Program-made: the position numbers and the translations under genes
Notes under the pieces: generated by a model
Told to the model about the DNA's origin: nothing
Database searches by the model: none
What the model saw: the letters and a program-made list of their open reading frames with translations, nothing else
Source: ZLKRG44 sp964555705
GTDB taxonomy: Bacteria > Planctomycetota > Phycisphaerae > Phycisphaerales > SM1A02
Direction: 5' to 3'
NCBI GenBank assembly: GCA_964555705.1
Contig: CAZKTN010000008.1
Span: 16,124-80,123, forward strand
Length of the DNA stretch: 64,000 nucleotides
Shown here: positions 28,359 through 36,827 of the stretch, piece after piece
Layout of the letters: each line of letters starts with the position of its first letter
Numbering within the stretch: position 1 is the stretch's first letter

Positions 28359-29393
28359 ATGCGGACCGTCCGCGCCATTGACCTGCACACGCACATCCTG
28401 CCTGAGCGCTGGCCCGACCTGCGAGAGCGCTACGGCTACGGAGGGTGGGTGTCGCTCGAGCACCACGCGCCGTGCTGCGCGCGCATGATGGTCGACGGGC
28501 AGCCCTTCCGCGAGATCGAGAGCAACTGCTGGGACCCCATGCGCCGCATGGGCGAGTGCGATGCCCACGGCGTCGACATGCAGGTGCTGTCGACGGTGCC
28601 CGTGATGTTCTCCTACTGGGCGAAGCCGCAGGATGCGCTCGACCTTGCTCAGATCCTCAACGACCACATCGCATCGGTGGTGGCTCGCCACCCCGACAGG
28701 TTCCTGGCGCTTGGCACGATCCCGATGCAGGACCCGGCGATGGCGGTCCGCGAGCTCGAGCGCTGCGTGCGCGAGCTCCGCTTTCCCGGGGTGCAGATCG
28801 GCACCAACGTGCACGGGCGCAATCTCGACGAGCCCGAGTACGCGGAGATCTTCGCCGCGGCGGAGTCGCTCGGCGCGGCCATCTTCGTGCACCCGTGGGA
28901 GATGATGGGCCGTGCGGAGATGCCGCGCCACTGGATGCCGTGGCTCGTCGGCATGCCCGCCGAGACGACGCGCGCGATCTGCTCGCTGGCGTTCGGCGGA
29001 GTGCTCGACCGCCATCCGCGGCTCCGCCTGTGCTTCGCGCATGGCGGAGGCAGCTTCCCGTTCACGATCGGCCGCATCGAGAAAGGCTTCGTGGAGCGGC
29101 CAGATCTGTGCGCGACGAGGTCCTCCACGAATCCGCGCGCCCACCTCGGCAGGCTCTGGTTCGACAGCCTCGTGCATGATGCGCATGCGCTGCGCGAGCT
29201 TGTCCGAATCGCCGGGGCCGACCGGGTCGCGCTCGGAAGCGACTACCCCTTCCCGCTCGGGGAGCACGTGCCCGGCACGGTCATCCGCGCCGTGAAGGAG
29301 TTCGATGCGGCGACGCGTGCGCGGCTGCTCGCGGGCAACGCGATCGAGTTCCTCGGCGTCGGCGCATCGCTCCGCACGGAGACCGGCACATGA
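28359..29393 (+). CDS. nbaD: 2-Amino-3-carboxymuconate-6-semialdehyde decarboxylase (ACMSD)
   Basis: 344 residues, amidohydrolase-fold decarboxylase that commits ACMS to catabolism instead of quinolinate/NAD synthesis. Metal ligands: His10 and His12 in DLHTHILPERWPDL, the histidines in FVHPWEMM and CFAHGGGSFPFTIGRI, and the aspartate in LGSDYPFPLGEH. Similarity to animal ACMSD is striking by eye (RYGYGGWVSLEHH, STVPVMFSYWAKP, FPGVQIGTNV, WLVGMPAETTRAICSL). The start was set at the ATG at 28359; an ATG at 28350 sits too close to its AGGA. The stop overlaps kynU (ATGA). Confidence 0.95.
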   Translation: MRTVRAIDLHTHILPERWPDLRERYGYGGWVSLEHHAPCCARMMVDGQPFREIESNCWDPMRRMGECDAHGVDMQVLSTVPVMFSYWAKPQDALDLAQILNDHIASVVARHPDRFLALGTIPMQDPAMAVRELERCVRELRFPGVQIGTNVHGRNLDEPEYAEIFAAAESLGAAIFVHPWEMMGRAEMPRHWMPWLVGMPAETTRAICSLAFGGVLDRHPRLRLCFAHGGGSFPFTIGRIEKGFVERPDLCATRSSTNPRAHLGRLWFDSLVHDAHALRELVRIAGADRVALGSDYPFPLGEHVPGTVIRAVKEFDAATRARLLAGNAIEFLGVGASLRTETGT

Positions 29394-30691
29394 CCGCGAT
29401 GACGGACTGCCTCCACCTCGCCGCCAGCGACATAGAGCCCACCGCGGACTTCGCACGCTGGTGCGACTCGAACGACCCGCTGGCCCCGTTCCGTGACGAG
29501 TTTCACATCCCAGCAGGGCCGGATGGGCGCCCGGTGGCATACATGGTCGGCAACTCGCTCGGGCTCCAGCCCAGGGCAGTGCAGGCACTTGTCGCCGAGG
29601 AGCTCGACGACTGGGCGAGACTCGGCGTCGAGGGCCATGTGCACGCGCGAAGGCCTTGGGTGAGCTACCACGAGCTCTTCAGGGACGGCATGGCGATGCT
29701 CGCAGGTGCACGGCCGCACGAGGTCGTGGCGATGAACACGCTCACCGTCAACATCCACCTGATGATGGCGACGTTCTGGCAGCCTGCCGGCCGCAGGTCG
29801 CGCATCATCATCGAGAAGGGCGCATTCCCGAGCGATACCTATGCGGTGCGCTCGCATGTAGCGGCGCGCGGCATGGACCCGGGCTCGGTGGTGGTGGAAG
29901 TCGCGCCGCGCGAGGGAGAGGCGTGCCTGCGCGACAGCGACATCATCGACGCGATCGCGCGCGAGGGCGATGCGCTTGCGCTCGTCATGCTCGGAGGCGT
30001 GAACTACTACACGGGACAGGTGCTCGACATGGCGCGCATCACGCGCGCCGCACGCGATGCCGGCGCCCGCTGCGGATGGGACCTGGCGCACGCGATCGGC
30101 AACGTCGAGCTGCGCCTTCACGAGTGGGACGCCGACTTCGCCTGCTGGTGCAGCTACAAGTACCTCAACGGCGGTCCGGGCGCGGTGGCCGGCGCCTTCA
30201 TCCACGATCGCCATGCGCGCGACTTCGGCCTTCCCCGCATGGCGGGATGGTGGAGCCACGAGCCATCCAAGCGATTCGAGATGAGGCCGGAGCTTGTGCT
30301 CGCCGAGGGCGCCGACGGGTGGGCGGTATCGAACCCCCCGATCCTCTCGCTCACCCCGCTGCTGGCGAGCTTCGACATCTTCCGCCGCGCCGGACTCGAG
30401 CGGCTGCGCGCGAAGGCGCGCGCGATGAGCGCATACATCGAGGTATGCCTGCGCGAGGGTGCAGCCGACCGGCTGCGCATCCTGACCCCTGCAGCATCGT
30501 CGGCGCGCGGTTCGCAGCTGTCGATCGAGGTGGGTGGCGGCACGGCCGCTGCACGGTCCCTGTTCGAGCGCCTGGCCCCTGCCGGGGTCCTGTGCGACTT
30601 CCGGCATCCGGCGGTCATCCGCGCGGCACCCGCACCGCTCTACTGCTCGTTCGCGGACTGCAGGCGGCTGGTCGACGCACTGCTCGCCTGA
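29390..30691 (+). CDS. kynU: Kynureninase
   Basis: 433-residue PLP enzyme that cleaves kynurenine or 3-hydroxykynurenine to (3-hydroxy)anthranilate and alanine. Motifs: YMVGNSLGLQPRA near the N-terminus, AMNTLTVNIHLMMATFW, the PLP-aspartate region GWDLAHAIGN, and the Schiff-base lysine Lys257 in CSYKYLNGGPG, with AGWWSHEPSKRFEM following. The protein is complete and of normal length. The start overlaps the upstream decarboxylase gene by four bases, giving translational coupling. The next gene is kynurenine monooxygenase after 20 bases. Confidence 0.96.
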   Translation: MTAMTDCLHLAASDIEPTADFARWCDSNDPLAPFRDEFHIPAGPDGRPVAYMVGNSLGLQPRAVQALVAEELDDWARLGVEGHVHARRPWVSYHELFRDGMAMLAGARPHEVVAMNTLTVNIHLMMATFWQPAGRRSRIIIEKGAFPSDTYAVRSHVAARGMDPGSVVVEVAPREGEACLRDSDIIDAIAREGDALALVMLGGVNYYTGQVLDMARITRAARDAGARCGWDLAHAIGNVELRLHEWDADFACWCSYKYLNGGPGAVAGAFIHDRHARDFGLPRMAGWWSHEPSKRFEMRPELVLAEGADGWAVSNPPILSLTPLLASFDIFRRAGLERLRAKARAMSAYIEVCLREGAADRLRILTPAASSARGSQLSIEVGGGTAAARSLFERLAPAGVLCDFRHPAVIRAAPAPLYCSFADCRRLVDALLA

Positions 30692-30711
30692 GCGCCAATA
30701 CGATCCCGCCG

Positions 30712-32055
30712 ATGCGCCATGTGCTGATCGTTGGAGCCGGACTTGCGGGATGCCTTCTCGCACAGCAGCTGGCGGCCGCAGGGTGGCGCGTCACGGTGCG
30801 CGAGCGCCGCAGCGATCCCCGCGCAAGGGGCTACATCGGCGGCAGGTCGATCAATCTCGCCATAAGCGTGCGCGGACTCACCGCACTCCGCCGCGCCGGG
30901 CTCGAGGCGGAGATCCTCAAGGATGCGATCCGGATGCCGGGACGCATGATCCACCCAGGCTCCGGCGGCGGACCGCTCTTCCAGCCATACAGCCACGATC
31001 CCGCGCGTGCGATCCACAGCGTCTCGCGAGGCGCGCTCAACCTTGCGCTGCTGCACGCTGCAGATGCCCACGATGCGGTGAACGTCGCATTCGACCGCAG
31101 GTGCACCGACATCGACTTCGCCGCTCCTGCGGCCACCTTTGTTGACCCCGACGGCCGCACCGAGACGATCGCCGCCGACCTGATCGTCGGCGCCGACGGC
31201 GCCTACAGCGCGGTGCGCGGCGCAATGCAGCGCAATGACCGGCTCGACTACTCGCAGTCGTACCTCGGGCACGGCTACAAGGAGCTGCACATCCCGGCCG
31301 TCACAAGCGGTCCGCATGCGCCGTGGGCGATGCGCCGCGACGCGCTCCACATCTGGCCGCGGGGCGGATCGATGATGATCGCGCTGCCGAACCCGGACGG
31401 CTCCTTCACGTGCACGCTCTTCTGGCCTTGGGAAGGGAACCATTCCTTCGCCTCGGTGCCTCACGGTCGCGCCGCACTTGCGCACTTCGCCAGGCACTAC
31501 CCCGACGCGCTGCCGCTCATGCCGACGCTCGAGGCCGACTTCGACCGCAATCCCGTCGGATCGCTGGTGACGGTCCGCACATCGCCATGGCAGGTCGGAG
31601 GGAAGGTGGCGCTGATCGGCGACGCTGCGCACGCGATCGTGCCCTTCTACGGACAGGGAGCCAACGCAAGCTTCGAGGATGTCACCGCGCTGGTCGACCT
31701 CCTTGCGTCGCACGGCAACGACACTGGCGCAGCGCTTCGCGCCTACCAAGCGCAGCGCATCCCGAACGCAAACGCGATCGCCGACATGGCGCTGCACAAC
31801 TTCATCGAGATGCGCGACCGCACCGCAAGCCGCGTGTTCCGCATGAAGAAGCGCATCGAGCATGCGCTGCATGCCATGCTCGGCGACCGGTTCATCCCGC
31901 TGTACGACCTCGTGAGCTTCACGAACGTGCCCTACGCACAGGCCCAGGCAAGAGGCCGGAGCCAGGACCGAATGCTGCTCGCCGGCACCGTCGGGGCCGG
32001 CATCGCGCTCGCGGCCGTCACCACTGGCGCTGCCCTCTGGCTGGCACTGCGATGA
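30712..32055 (+). CDS. kmo: Kynurenine 3-monooxygenase
   Basis: 447-residue flavoprotein that hydroxylates kynurenine to 3-hydroxykynurenine. FAD-binding motifs: LIVGAGLAGCLLAQQLAAAG (N-terminal Rossmann), ADLIVGADGAYSAVRGAM, and ALIGDAAHAIVPFYGQGANASFEDV. The substrate-region blocks YIGGRSINLAISVRGLTALRRAGLE and GYKELHIP are those of KMO rather than other group A hydroxylases. The C-terminus carries a membrane segment (LLAGTVGAGIALAAVTTGAALWLAL), as in eukaryotic KMO with its membrane-anchored tail. Coupled downstream to the EamA gene by ATGA. Confidence 0.95.
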   Translation: MRHVLIVGAGLAGCLLAQQLAAAGWRVTVRERRSDPRARGYIGGRSINLAISVRGLTALRRAGLEAEILKDAIRMPGRMIHPGSGGGPLFQPYSHDPARAIHSVSRGALNLALLHAADAHDAVNVAFDRRCTDIDFAAPAATFVDPDGRTETIAADLIVGADGAYSAVRGAMQRNDRLDYSQSYLGHGYKELHIPAVTSGPHAPWAMRRDALHIWPRGGSMMIALPNPDGSFTCTLFWPWEGNHSFASVPHGRAALAHFARHYPDALPLMPTLEADFDRNPVGSLVTVRTSPWQVGGKVALIGDAAHAIVPFYGQGANASFEDVTALVDLLASHGNDTGAALRAYQAQRIPNANAIADMALHNFIEMRDRTASRVFRMKKRIEHALHAMLGDRFIPLYDLVSFTNVPYAQAQARGRSQDRMLLAGTVGAGIALAAVTTGAALWLALR

Positions 32056-33017
32056 GCCGAGCGCGCCTCGGCGTCGGCACAGGAACGATCACCGTCATCC
32101 TGACGCTGCTCGGGTGGTCGACGGTCCCCCTGCTGCTGCGCGACCTCTCCGAGTCGGTCGACTTCTGGACCAACAACGGCTGGCGATACGGCGCGAGCGC
32201 GCTCTTCTGGCTTCCGCTCGTGCTGCACGCGTGGTGGCGGCGCCGCCTGCCTGCCCGCATCTGGCGCGATGCGCTGGTGCCCTCCATCGCCAACATCGCC
32301 GGCCAGATCGCGTTCACCGCGGCCCACCATGAGGTGGGACCTGGCATGGTCACGTTCGGGCTTCGCACTCAGCTGGTGTTCGTGGCGATCGGCGCGTGGA
32401 TCCTGATTCCCGCCGAGCGCGGCGTGCTGAAGAGCAGGCAGTACCTCGGTGGCGCCGCACTTCTCGTTGCAGGTCTCATGCCGATCCTGATCGGCGGCGA
32501 GGCGGGCGGCCGCGGCGCGCCCCCGGGCGGCAGCGTTTCGCTCGGCATTGCGCTCTCGATCTTCTCGGCCGCGAGCTACGGCGCGTACGGGCTCGCTGTG
32601 CGCCGCAACATGACCTCCTACCACCCGATCACGGCATTCGCGGTGATCTGCCAGATCACCGCGCTCGGCCTCATCGCGCTCATGCTCGTGTTCGGGCGCG
32701 ACCACGGGATGTACGTGCCGCAGCTCTCCGGGCAAGTGCTGGCGTCGCTGGCCATCTCTGCGTTCATCGGCATCGCCATCGGCCACGTCTTCTACTACAT
32801 CAGCATCGCCAAGCTCGGCGTCGCCATCACGAGCGGAGTGCTGCAGCTGCAGCCGTTCCTGGTGAGCGCGGCGAGCTACTTTCTCTATGGTGAGCGGTTC
32901 ACGTGGTGGCAGTGGACTGGAGGCATGACGGCGATCTGCGGCGCCACCCTGATGCTGGCGGCGCAAGGCGCCGGATCGCGCAAGCTGGCGATGGCAAGCA
33001 CGGAAGGATCCGACTGA
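32052..33017 (+). CDS. EamA-family (DMT) transporter in the kynurenine cluster
   Basis: 321 residues, about ten membrane segments forming two EamA domains (ITVILTLLGWSTVPLLL..., then GIALSIFSAASYGAYGLAVRR... and GVAITSGVLQLQPFLVSAASYFLYGERFTWWQWTGG). DMT transporters move amino acids and related metabolites. Its position between kmo and the semialdehyde dehydrogenase, with overlaps at both ends, suggests uptake or export of tryptophan, kynurenine or a pathway intermediate; this is an inference. The fold call is firm, the substrate is not known. Confidence 0.88.
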   Translation: MSRARLGVGTGTITVILTLLGWSTVPLLLRDLSESVDFWTNNGWRYGASALFWLPLVLHAWWRRRLPARIWRDALVPSIANIAGQIAFTAAHHEVGPGMVTFGLRTQLVFVAIGAWILIPAERGVLKSRQYLGGAALLVAGLMPILIGGEAGGRGAPPGGSVSLGIALSIFSAASYGAYGLAVRRNMTSYHPITAFAVICQITALGLIALMLVFGRDHGMYVPQLSGQVLASLAISAFIGIAIGHVFYYISIAKLGVAITSGVLQLQPFLVSAASYFLYGERFTWWQWTGGMTAICGATLMLAAQGAGSRKLAMASTEGSD

Positions 33018-34531
33018 TGAAGGCAACGGAAGCGCATCACATGGCGACTGCGACGATCGATGTCAGGAACCTCGTGAACGGCCGGTTCACGGACCGTCAG
33101 GGTGCGGCGCTCGAGGTCATCGATCCGGCCGCGCAGGCGAGGATCGGCTCGTGCCCTGACTCGACCGCACGCGAGGTCAGCGAGGCGATCGATGCCGCGC
33201 ACCGCGCATTTCCGGGATGGGCGCGCACTGGCGCGCCTGACCGAGCCGCCGCGCTCCGCCGCCTTGCCGACCGAATCGAGTCCGACCTGGAGCTCTTCGC
33301 GCGCACCGAGGCGACCGACACCGGCAAGCCGATTTCGCTTGCGCGCTCGGTCGACATCCCGCGCGCGATCTCCAACTTTCGCTTCTTTGCGGATCTCGCG
33401 GAAGACGCCGGCGGACCCCTGAGCCCGCACACGCTCCAGGGCCCCGGATTCCGAAGTGCGGTAGGCCGTCGTCCGCTGGGCGTCGCCGCCTGCATCGCCC
33501 CCTGGAACCTGCCCCTGTACCTGCTCACCTGGAAGATGGCGCCGGCGCTCGCGGCGGGATGCACGGTGGTCGCCAAGCCGAGCGAGGTCACCCCGCTCAC
33601 CGCCCACCTGCTTGCGGAGCGTGCGATCGACTGCGGCTTCCCCGCTGGTGTCCTCAACATCGTGCATGGACGCGGACCTGTGGCGGGCCAGACCCTCTGC
33701 ACCGACCCACGCGTCTCGTGCATCACGTTTACGGGCGGCACCGCCACCGGGGAGGCGATCGCACGCGCGGCCGCCCCCCGCTTTGTCCGCATGGCGCTCG
33801 AGCTCGGCGGAAAGAACGCGGCGGTTGTGCTCGCCGACGCATGCACGCCGCACCGCATCGACGCCACCGCCGACGGCCTGATGCGGGCACTCTTCTCGAA
33901 CCAGGGCCAGGTGTGCCACTGCGCAGAGCGCGTGCTTGTCGAGCGGGCCGGGATGGATGCGCTCGTTGATGCGCTCGCGCGGCGTGTCGCGGCACTCCGT
34001 GTGGGCGATCCGCTCGAGGAGTCGACGCAGTTCGGCTCCCTGATCTCCGCAAGCCACCGGGGCAAGGTGGAGTCTGCTATCGCAGCGGCCCGGGCCGAGG
34101 GTGCGCAGGTCATCTGCGGCGGAGTCCGCCCAGCTCCAGAATCGCTTCCCGAGCGCGTCCGCGCAGGGGCCTTCCTGCTGCCCACCCTCATGACCGGTCT
34201 CGCAGCGGGATGCCGCACCGATCAGGAGGAGATCTTCGGGCCGGTGGCGACCGTCGCCGCCTTCGACAGCGACGACGAGGCGATCACCCGCGCCAACTCG
34301 ACGCGCTTCGGGCTGAGCGCCACGGTGTGGACCGACGATTGCACGCGTGCGGCGCGAATTGCCGATGCACTTGTCTGCGGCACCGTATGGATCAACGGCT
34401 GGATGGCGCGCGACCTGCGTGCGCCGATCGGTGGAGTCAGGGCGAGCGGCCTCGGTCGTGAGGGCGGCTCGGAGGCGCTCCACTTCTTCGCCGAACCACA
34501 CGTGGTCGTGACCCCAGACCCCACGCCATGA
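33017..34531 (+). CDS. nbaE: 2-Aminomuconate-6-semialdehyde dehydrogenase (ALDH family)
   Basis: 504-residue NAD-dependent aldehyde dehydrogenase. Catalytic features: Asn164 in APWNLP, Glu262 in ALELGGKN and Cys300 in NQGQVCHC, with FTGGTATGEAIA and QEEIFGPVATV as cofactor and C-terminal blocks. AMSDH oxidises aminomuconate semialdehyde made by ACMSD to 2-aminomuconate. The substrate assignment rests on the surrounding pathway genes. AAGGA lies eight bases before the ATG at 33017, which overlaps the previous stop by one base. The stop overlaps the next gene by four bases. Confidence 0.9.
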   Translation: MKATEAHHMATATIDVRNLVNGRFTDRQGAALEVIDPAAQARIGSCPDSTAREVSEAIDAAHRAFPGWARTGAPDRAAALRRLADRIESDLELFARTEATDTGKPISLARSVDIPRAISNFRFFADLAEDAGGPLSPHTLQGPGFRSAVGRRPLGVAACIAPWNLPLYLLTWKMAPALAAGCTVVAKPSEVTPLTAHLLAERAIDCGFPAGVLNIVHGRGPVAGQTLCTDPRVSCITFTGGTATGEAIARAAAPRFVRMALELGGKNAAVVLADACTPHRIDATADGLMRALFSNQGQVCHCAERVLVERAGMDALVDALARRVAALRVGDPLEESTQFGSLISASHRGKVESAIAAARAEGAQVICGGVRPAPESLPERVRAGAFLLPTLMTGLAAGCRTDQEEIFGPVATVAAFDSDDEAITRANSTRFGLSATVWTDDCTRAARIADALVCGTVWINGWMARDLRAPIGGVRASGLGREGGSEALHFFAEPHVVVTPDPTP

Positions 34532-34977
34532 GCGCTCCCAGCCACGAACCGCAGTCCATCAGCTCGTCGCGCGCGCCCGAACCGGTTGGCGCCTACCCGC
34601 ACGCCAAGCGCGTCGGCGACCTCGTGTTCCTCTCGGGGATCGGCCCGCGCGAGCGCGGATCGAAGCGCATCCCCGGGGTCACCCTCGATGCGCAGGGCAA
34701 GGTCACCGCGGTGGACATCGCTGCACAGTGCCGGTCATGCTTCGACAACGTCAAGGCCGTCGTCGCCGACTGCGGCCTGCCGTGGACCAGTGTGGTTGAC
34801 GTCACCGTCTTCCTCACCCGCATGAACGAGGACTTCCCTGCGTACAATCGCATCTATGCGGAGTACTTCGCCGGCGAGGGCAACCCCAATCCCACACGCA
34901 CCACACTCGGCATCACGGCACTGCCAACGCCAATCGCAGTCGAGGTGAAGGCGATCTGCTGGGCCGGGGCCAGGTAG
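34528..34977 (+). CDS. nbaF: RidA-family 2-aminomuconate deaminase
   Basis: 149 residues, one RidA/YjgF domain (GAYPHAKRVGDLVFLSGIGPRE, CFDNVKAVVADCGLPWTSVVDVTVFLTRM, NPNPTRTTLGITALPTPIAVEVKAICWA). In bacterial aminomuconate pathways (for example nbaF/amnD) a RidA homologue deaminates 2-aminomuconate to 4-oxalocrotonate. Its place after the semialdehyde dehydrogenase with an ATGA overlap supports that role over a general enamine deaminase. The later steps (4-oxalocrotonate decarboxylase, hydratase, aldolase) are not in the window. Confidence 0.9.
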   Translation: MSAPSHEPQSISSSRAPEPVGAYPHAKRVGDLVFLSGIGPRERGSKRIPGVTLDAQGKVTAVDIAAQCRSCFDNVKAVVADCGLPWTSVVDVTVFLTRMNEDFPAYNRIYAEYFAGEGNPNPTRTTLGITALPTPIAVEVKAICWAGAR

Positions 34978-34988
34978 CCGCGAATGCC

Positions 34989-36260
34989 ATGGACATCCAG
35001 GAGGCGATCCGTGTCAGCAATGCGCTTCTCGTCAGTGCAGGATCTGCCGCGCTGCTGGGCATCGCACTGCTGGGCATCGCACGCGTCGGCATCCCTGGCT
35101 GGCGCTTCACGCCCGGCGCGCCGCGCTGCCCGAGGTGCCGTTTCGACCTTCGTGGCCTGCCCGACCCGAATTCGCCGTGCTCCGAGTGCGGTGACACGCA
35201 TGTCGCGCAGCGCACCACACCACGCGCACGCCGAGTCCTGGTGCTCACTGCCATGACCTTCGCCTGCATCAGCCTCGCCGCAATCGTCGGGCTCTTTGCG
35301 CACCCGGCAAGCCGGCCCCGCGCGCTCTCCTGGCTCGCCCCGTGGGAGGAGACGTCGCGCCTGATGATCGGCGATGCAGACATCATTGCCGAGGACCTGC
35401 GGTTTCCGGAACCGCCACCCGAGGACGGCATCATGCAGCGCCTCCGTGTGGTCACGCCCCGCGGCACGCTCACGCTCGGCGAGCACATTGTGTGGAAGGT
35501 CTATCCCGTGGACCTTGGCGATGGCGTGCCTCGCGCAGTGGCGGACCTCTACTCGGGAGGCACAGGGATGTTCGGCGGCACTTGGCTGATCACCATCGAT
35601 CCCGAGCGCGCCCCCGATGCGACCATGCTCTCGGAGCGAGCCACCGTGGCGCCATGGGCTGACATCCGCGCGAAGCATGAGAGCGACGAGATCGATGCGT
35701 TCGGCCGCACCCTGCCGCGCGGGGTGGCGCCCGAAGGCATGGGCCTTGCGATGCACTCCTTCCGGACGCACGGGTTCGTCGCGCGTGCGAGCACTCCGGG
35801 AATGGACGTGACCGCACAGTGGAATGGCCGCTCATGGGACATCGCGTGCCCGCTTTGCGCCGACCCGATCTCCGACGAGCTCTACGCCGAGCTGGCGGCT
35901 GCGGTGCGCGAGCGCATGGCGAAGGTTGCGGCGGACCGGAACGGCGAACCGCTCTGGAGCGCATCAGGATCGATGTCGATCGTGCCGCTCCTGCGCGGCA
36001 TCGCCACCCTCGCCCAAGCGGGACACCGTGACCGTGCAGAGCAGCTCGCGCGCGAGCTGTTCGTGCCGAGCGCCAAGGCTCCTGACAGCGACTACCCCAC
36101 AGCGGATTCGTTCGTGAAGGCGTGGATTGAGGCGTTCGATGCCGAAGGCATCCAGCGTGCGGGTCACACGCCCTCGTCGCGCAGCGCCCTCAGCGCGGCG
36201 CGGATCGGCGATGCATCAAAGCCCTCGAGCGCGAGCGGCAACGCCACCAGCTCCCACTGA
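34989..36260 (+). CDS. Membrane protein with planctomycete-type zinc ribbon, unknown function
   Basis: 423 residues. An N-terminal membrane segment (SAALLGIALLGIARVGI) is followed by the zinc ribbon CPRC...CSEC (about residues 48-67). This CPRCxFDLRG motif is common in planctomycete membrane proteins. A second membrane segment (VLVLTAMTFACISLAAIVGLFA) and a large soluble domain of unknown family then follow. It starts 11 bases after the deaminase gene, so it may be cotranscribed. The last 97 bases overlap the convergent kynB, and the Ser/Ala-rich tail (TPSSRSALSAARIGDAS) reads as non-conserved extension. Confidence 0.7.
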   Translation: MDIQEAIRVSNALLVSAGSAALLGIALLGIARVGIPGWRFTPGAPRCPRCRFDLRGLPDPNSPCSECGDTHVAQRTTPRARRVLVLTAMTFACISLAAIVGLFAHPASRPRALSWLAPWEETSRLMIGDADIIAEDLRFPEPPPEDGIMQRLRVVTPRGTLTLGEHIVWKVYPVDLGDGVPRAVADLYSGGTGMFGGTWLITIDPERAPDATMLSERATVAPWADIRAKHESDEIDAFGRTLPRGVAPEGMGLAMHSFRTHGFVARASTPGMDVTAQWNGRSWDIACPLCADPISDELYAELAAAVRERMAKVAADRNGEPLWSASGSMSIVPLLRGIATLAQAGHRDRAEQLARELFVPSAKAPDSDYPTADSFVKAWIEAFDAEGIQRAGHTPSSRSALSAARIGDASKPSSASGNATSSH

Positions 36261-36820
36261 CCCGGCAGCACGCCGTCAAGGCGAAGGCCCTCGATGATCG
36301 ACACGCCGCGCGCAGCGCACCGCGCATGCGTGGGCAAGTCCTTGCTCGTCGCCGTGTCGACGCTTGGGGTGTCGACCCCGACAAGGCGCACACCCATATC
36401 CGCCATCCGGTCGATCAGCTCTGGCTCGAGTCCCGCGAACTCCTCGGTCCACCGCTCCGGATCCTCGAAGGTGCCTGTGCCGATGAGCACCCGCGGCGTG
36501 GTCGGGCCCTTCCACACGATGTCGTCCCACCCGATGCGTCCGCCACGTGCGCGCATCGGATCGCGCACATGCACCACCTCGCAGATGCCCCAGTAGAGAT
36601 CGAGCGGCTGCCGCTCGATGGACGCACCGCCGATCGTGTAGTGCAGCGGCGCGTCCGCATGGGTGCCGAGGTGCACCGTCGCACGGATCGTGCTCAGCGT
36701 GACCGACGCGCCATCGCGCTGGTCAAGCAGCACCTCGCGCGAGAGCGGCGTGTCGCCAGGGAACACGGCGAGCCGGGTCGAGACCGGCATGGAGATGTCG
36801 ATGACCTGCCGAGGCGCCAT
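36164..36820 (-). CDS. kynB: Kynurenine formamidase (cyclase family)
   Basis: 218 residues. Hydrolyses N-formylkynurenine to kynurenine and formate. The metal-binding motif of KynB/cyclase family enzymes is complete: HLGTHADAPLH (His50, His54, Asp56, His60), preceded by VIDISMPVSTRLAVFPGDTPL and followed by VLIGTG and GVRLVGVDTPSVDTATSKDLPTHARCAARG. Length is normal. It is convergent with the main kynurenine cluster and lies seven bases downstream of the SDR gene on the same strand. Confidence 0.93.
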   Translation of the reverse strand: MAPRQVIDISMPVSTRLAVFPGDTPLSREVLLDQRDGASVTLSTIRATVHLGTHADAPLHYTIGGASIERQPLDLYWGICEVVHVRDPMRARGGRIGWDDIVWKGPTTPRVLIGTGTFEDPERWTEEFAGLEPELIDRMADMGVRLVGVDTPSVDTATSKDLPTHARCAARGVSIIEGLRLDGVLPGQWELVALPLALEGFDASPIRAALRALRDEGV

Positions 36821-36827
36821 GGGTACC

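Noticed and set aside
32885..34501. Long minus-strand frame over the semialdehyde dehydrogenase gene
   Set aside because: Antisense shadow; the plus strand shows the complete ALDH catalytic motifs.
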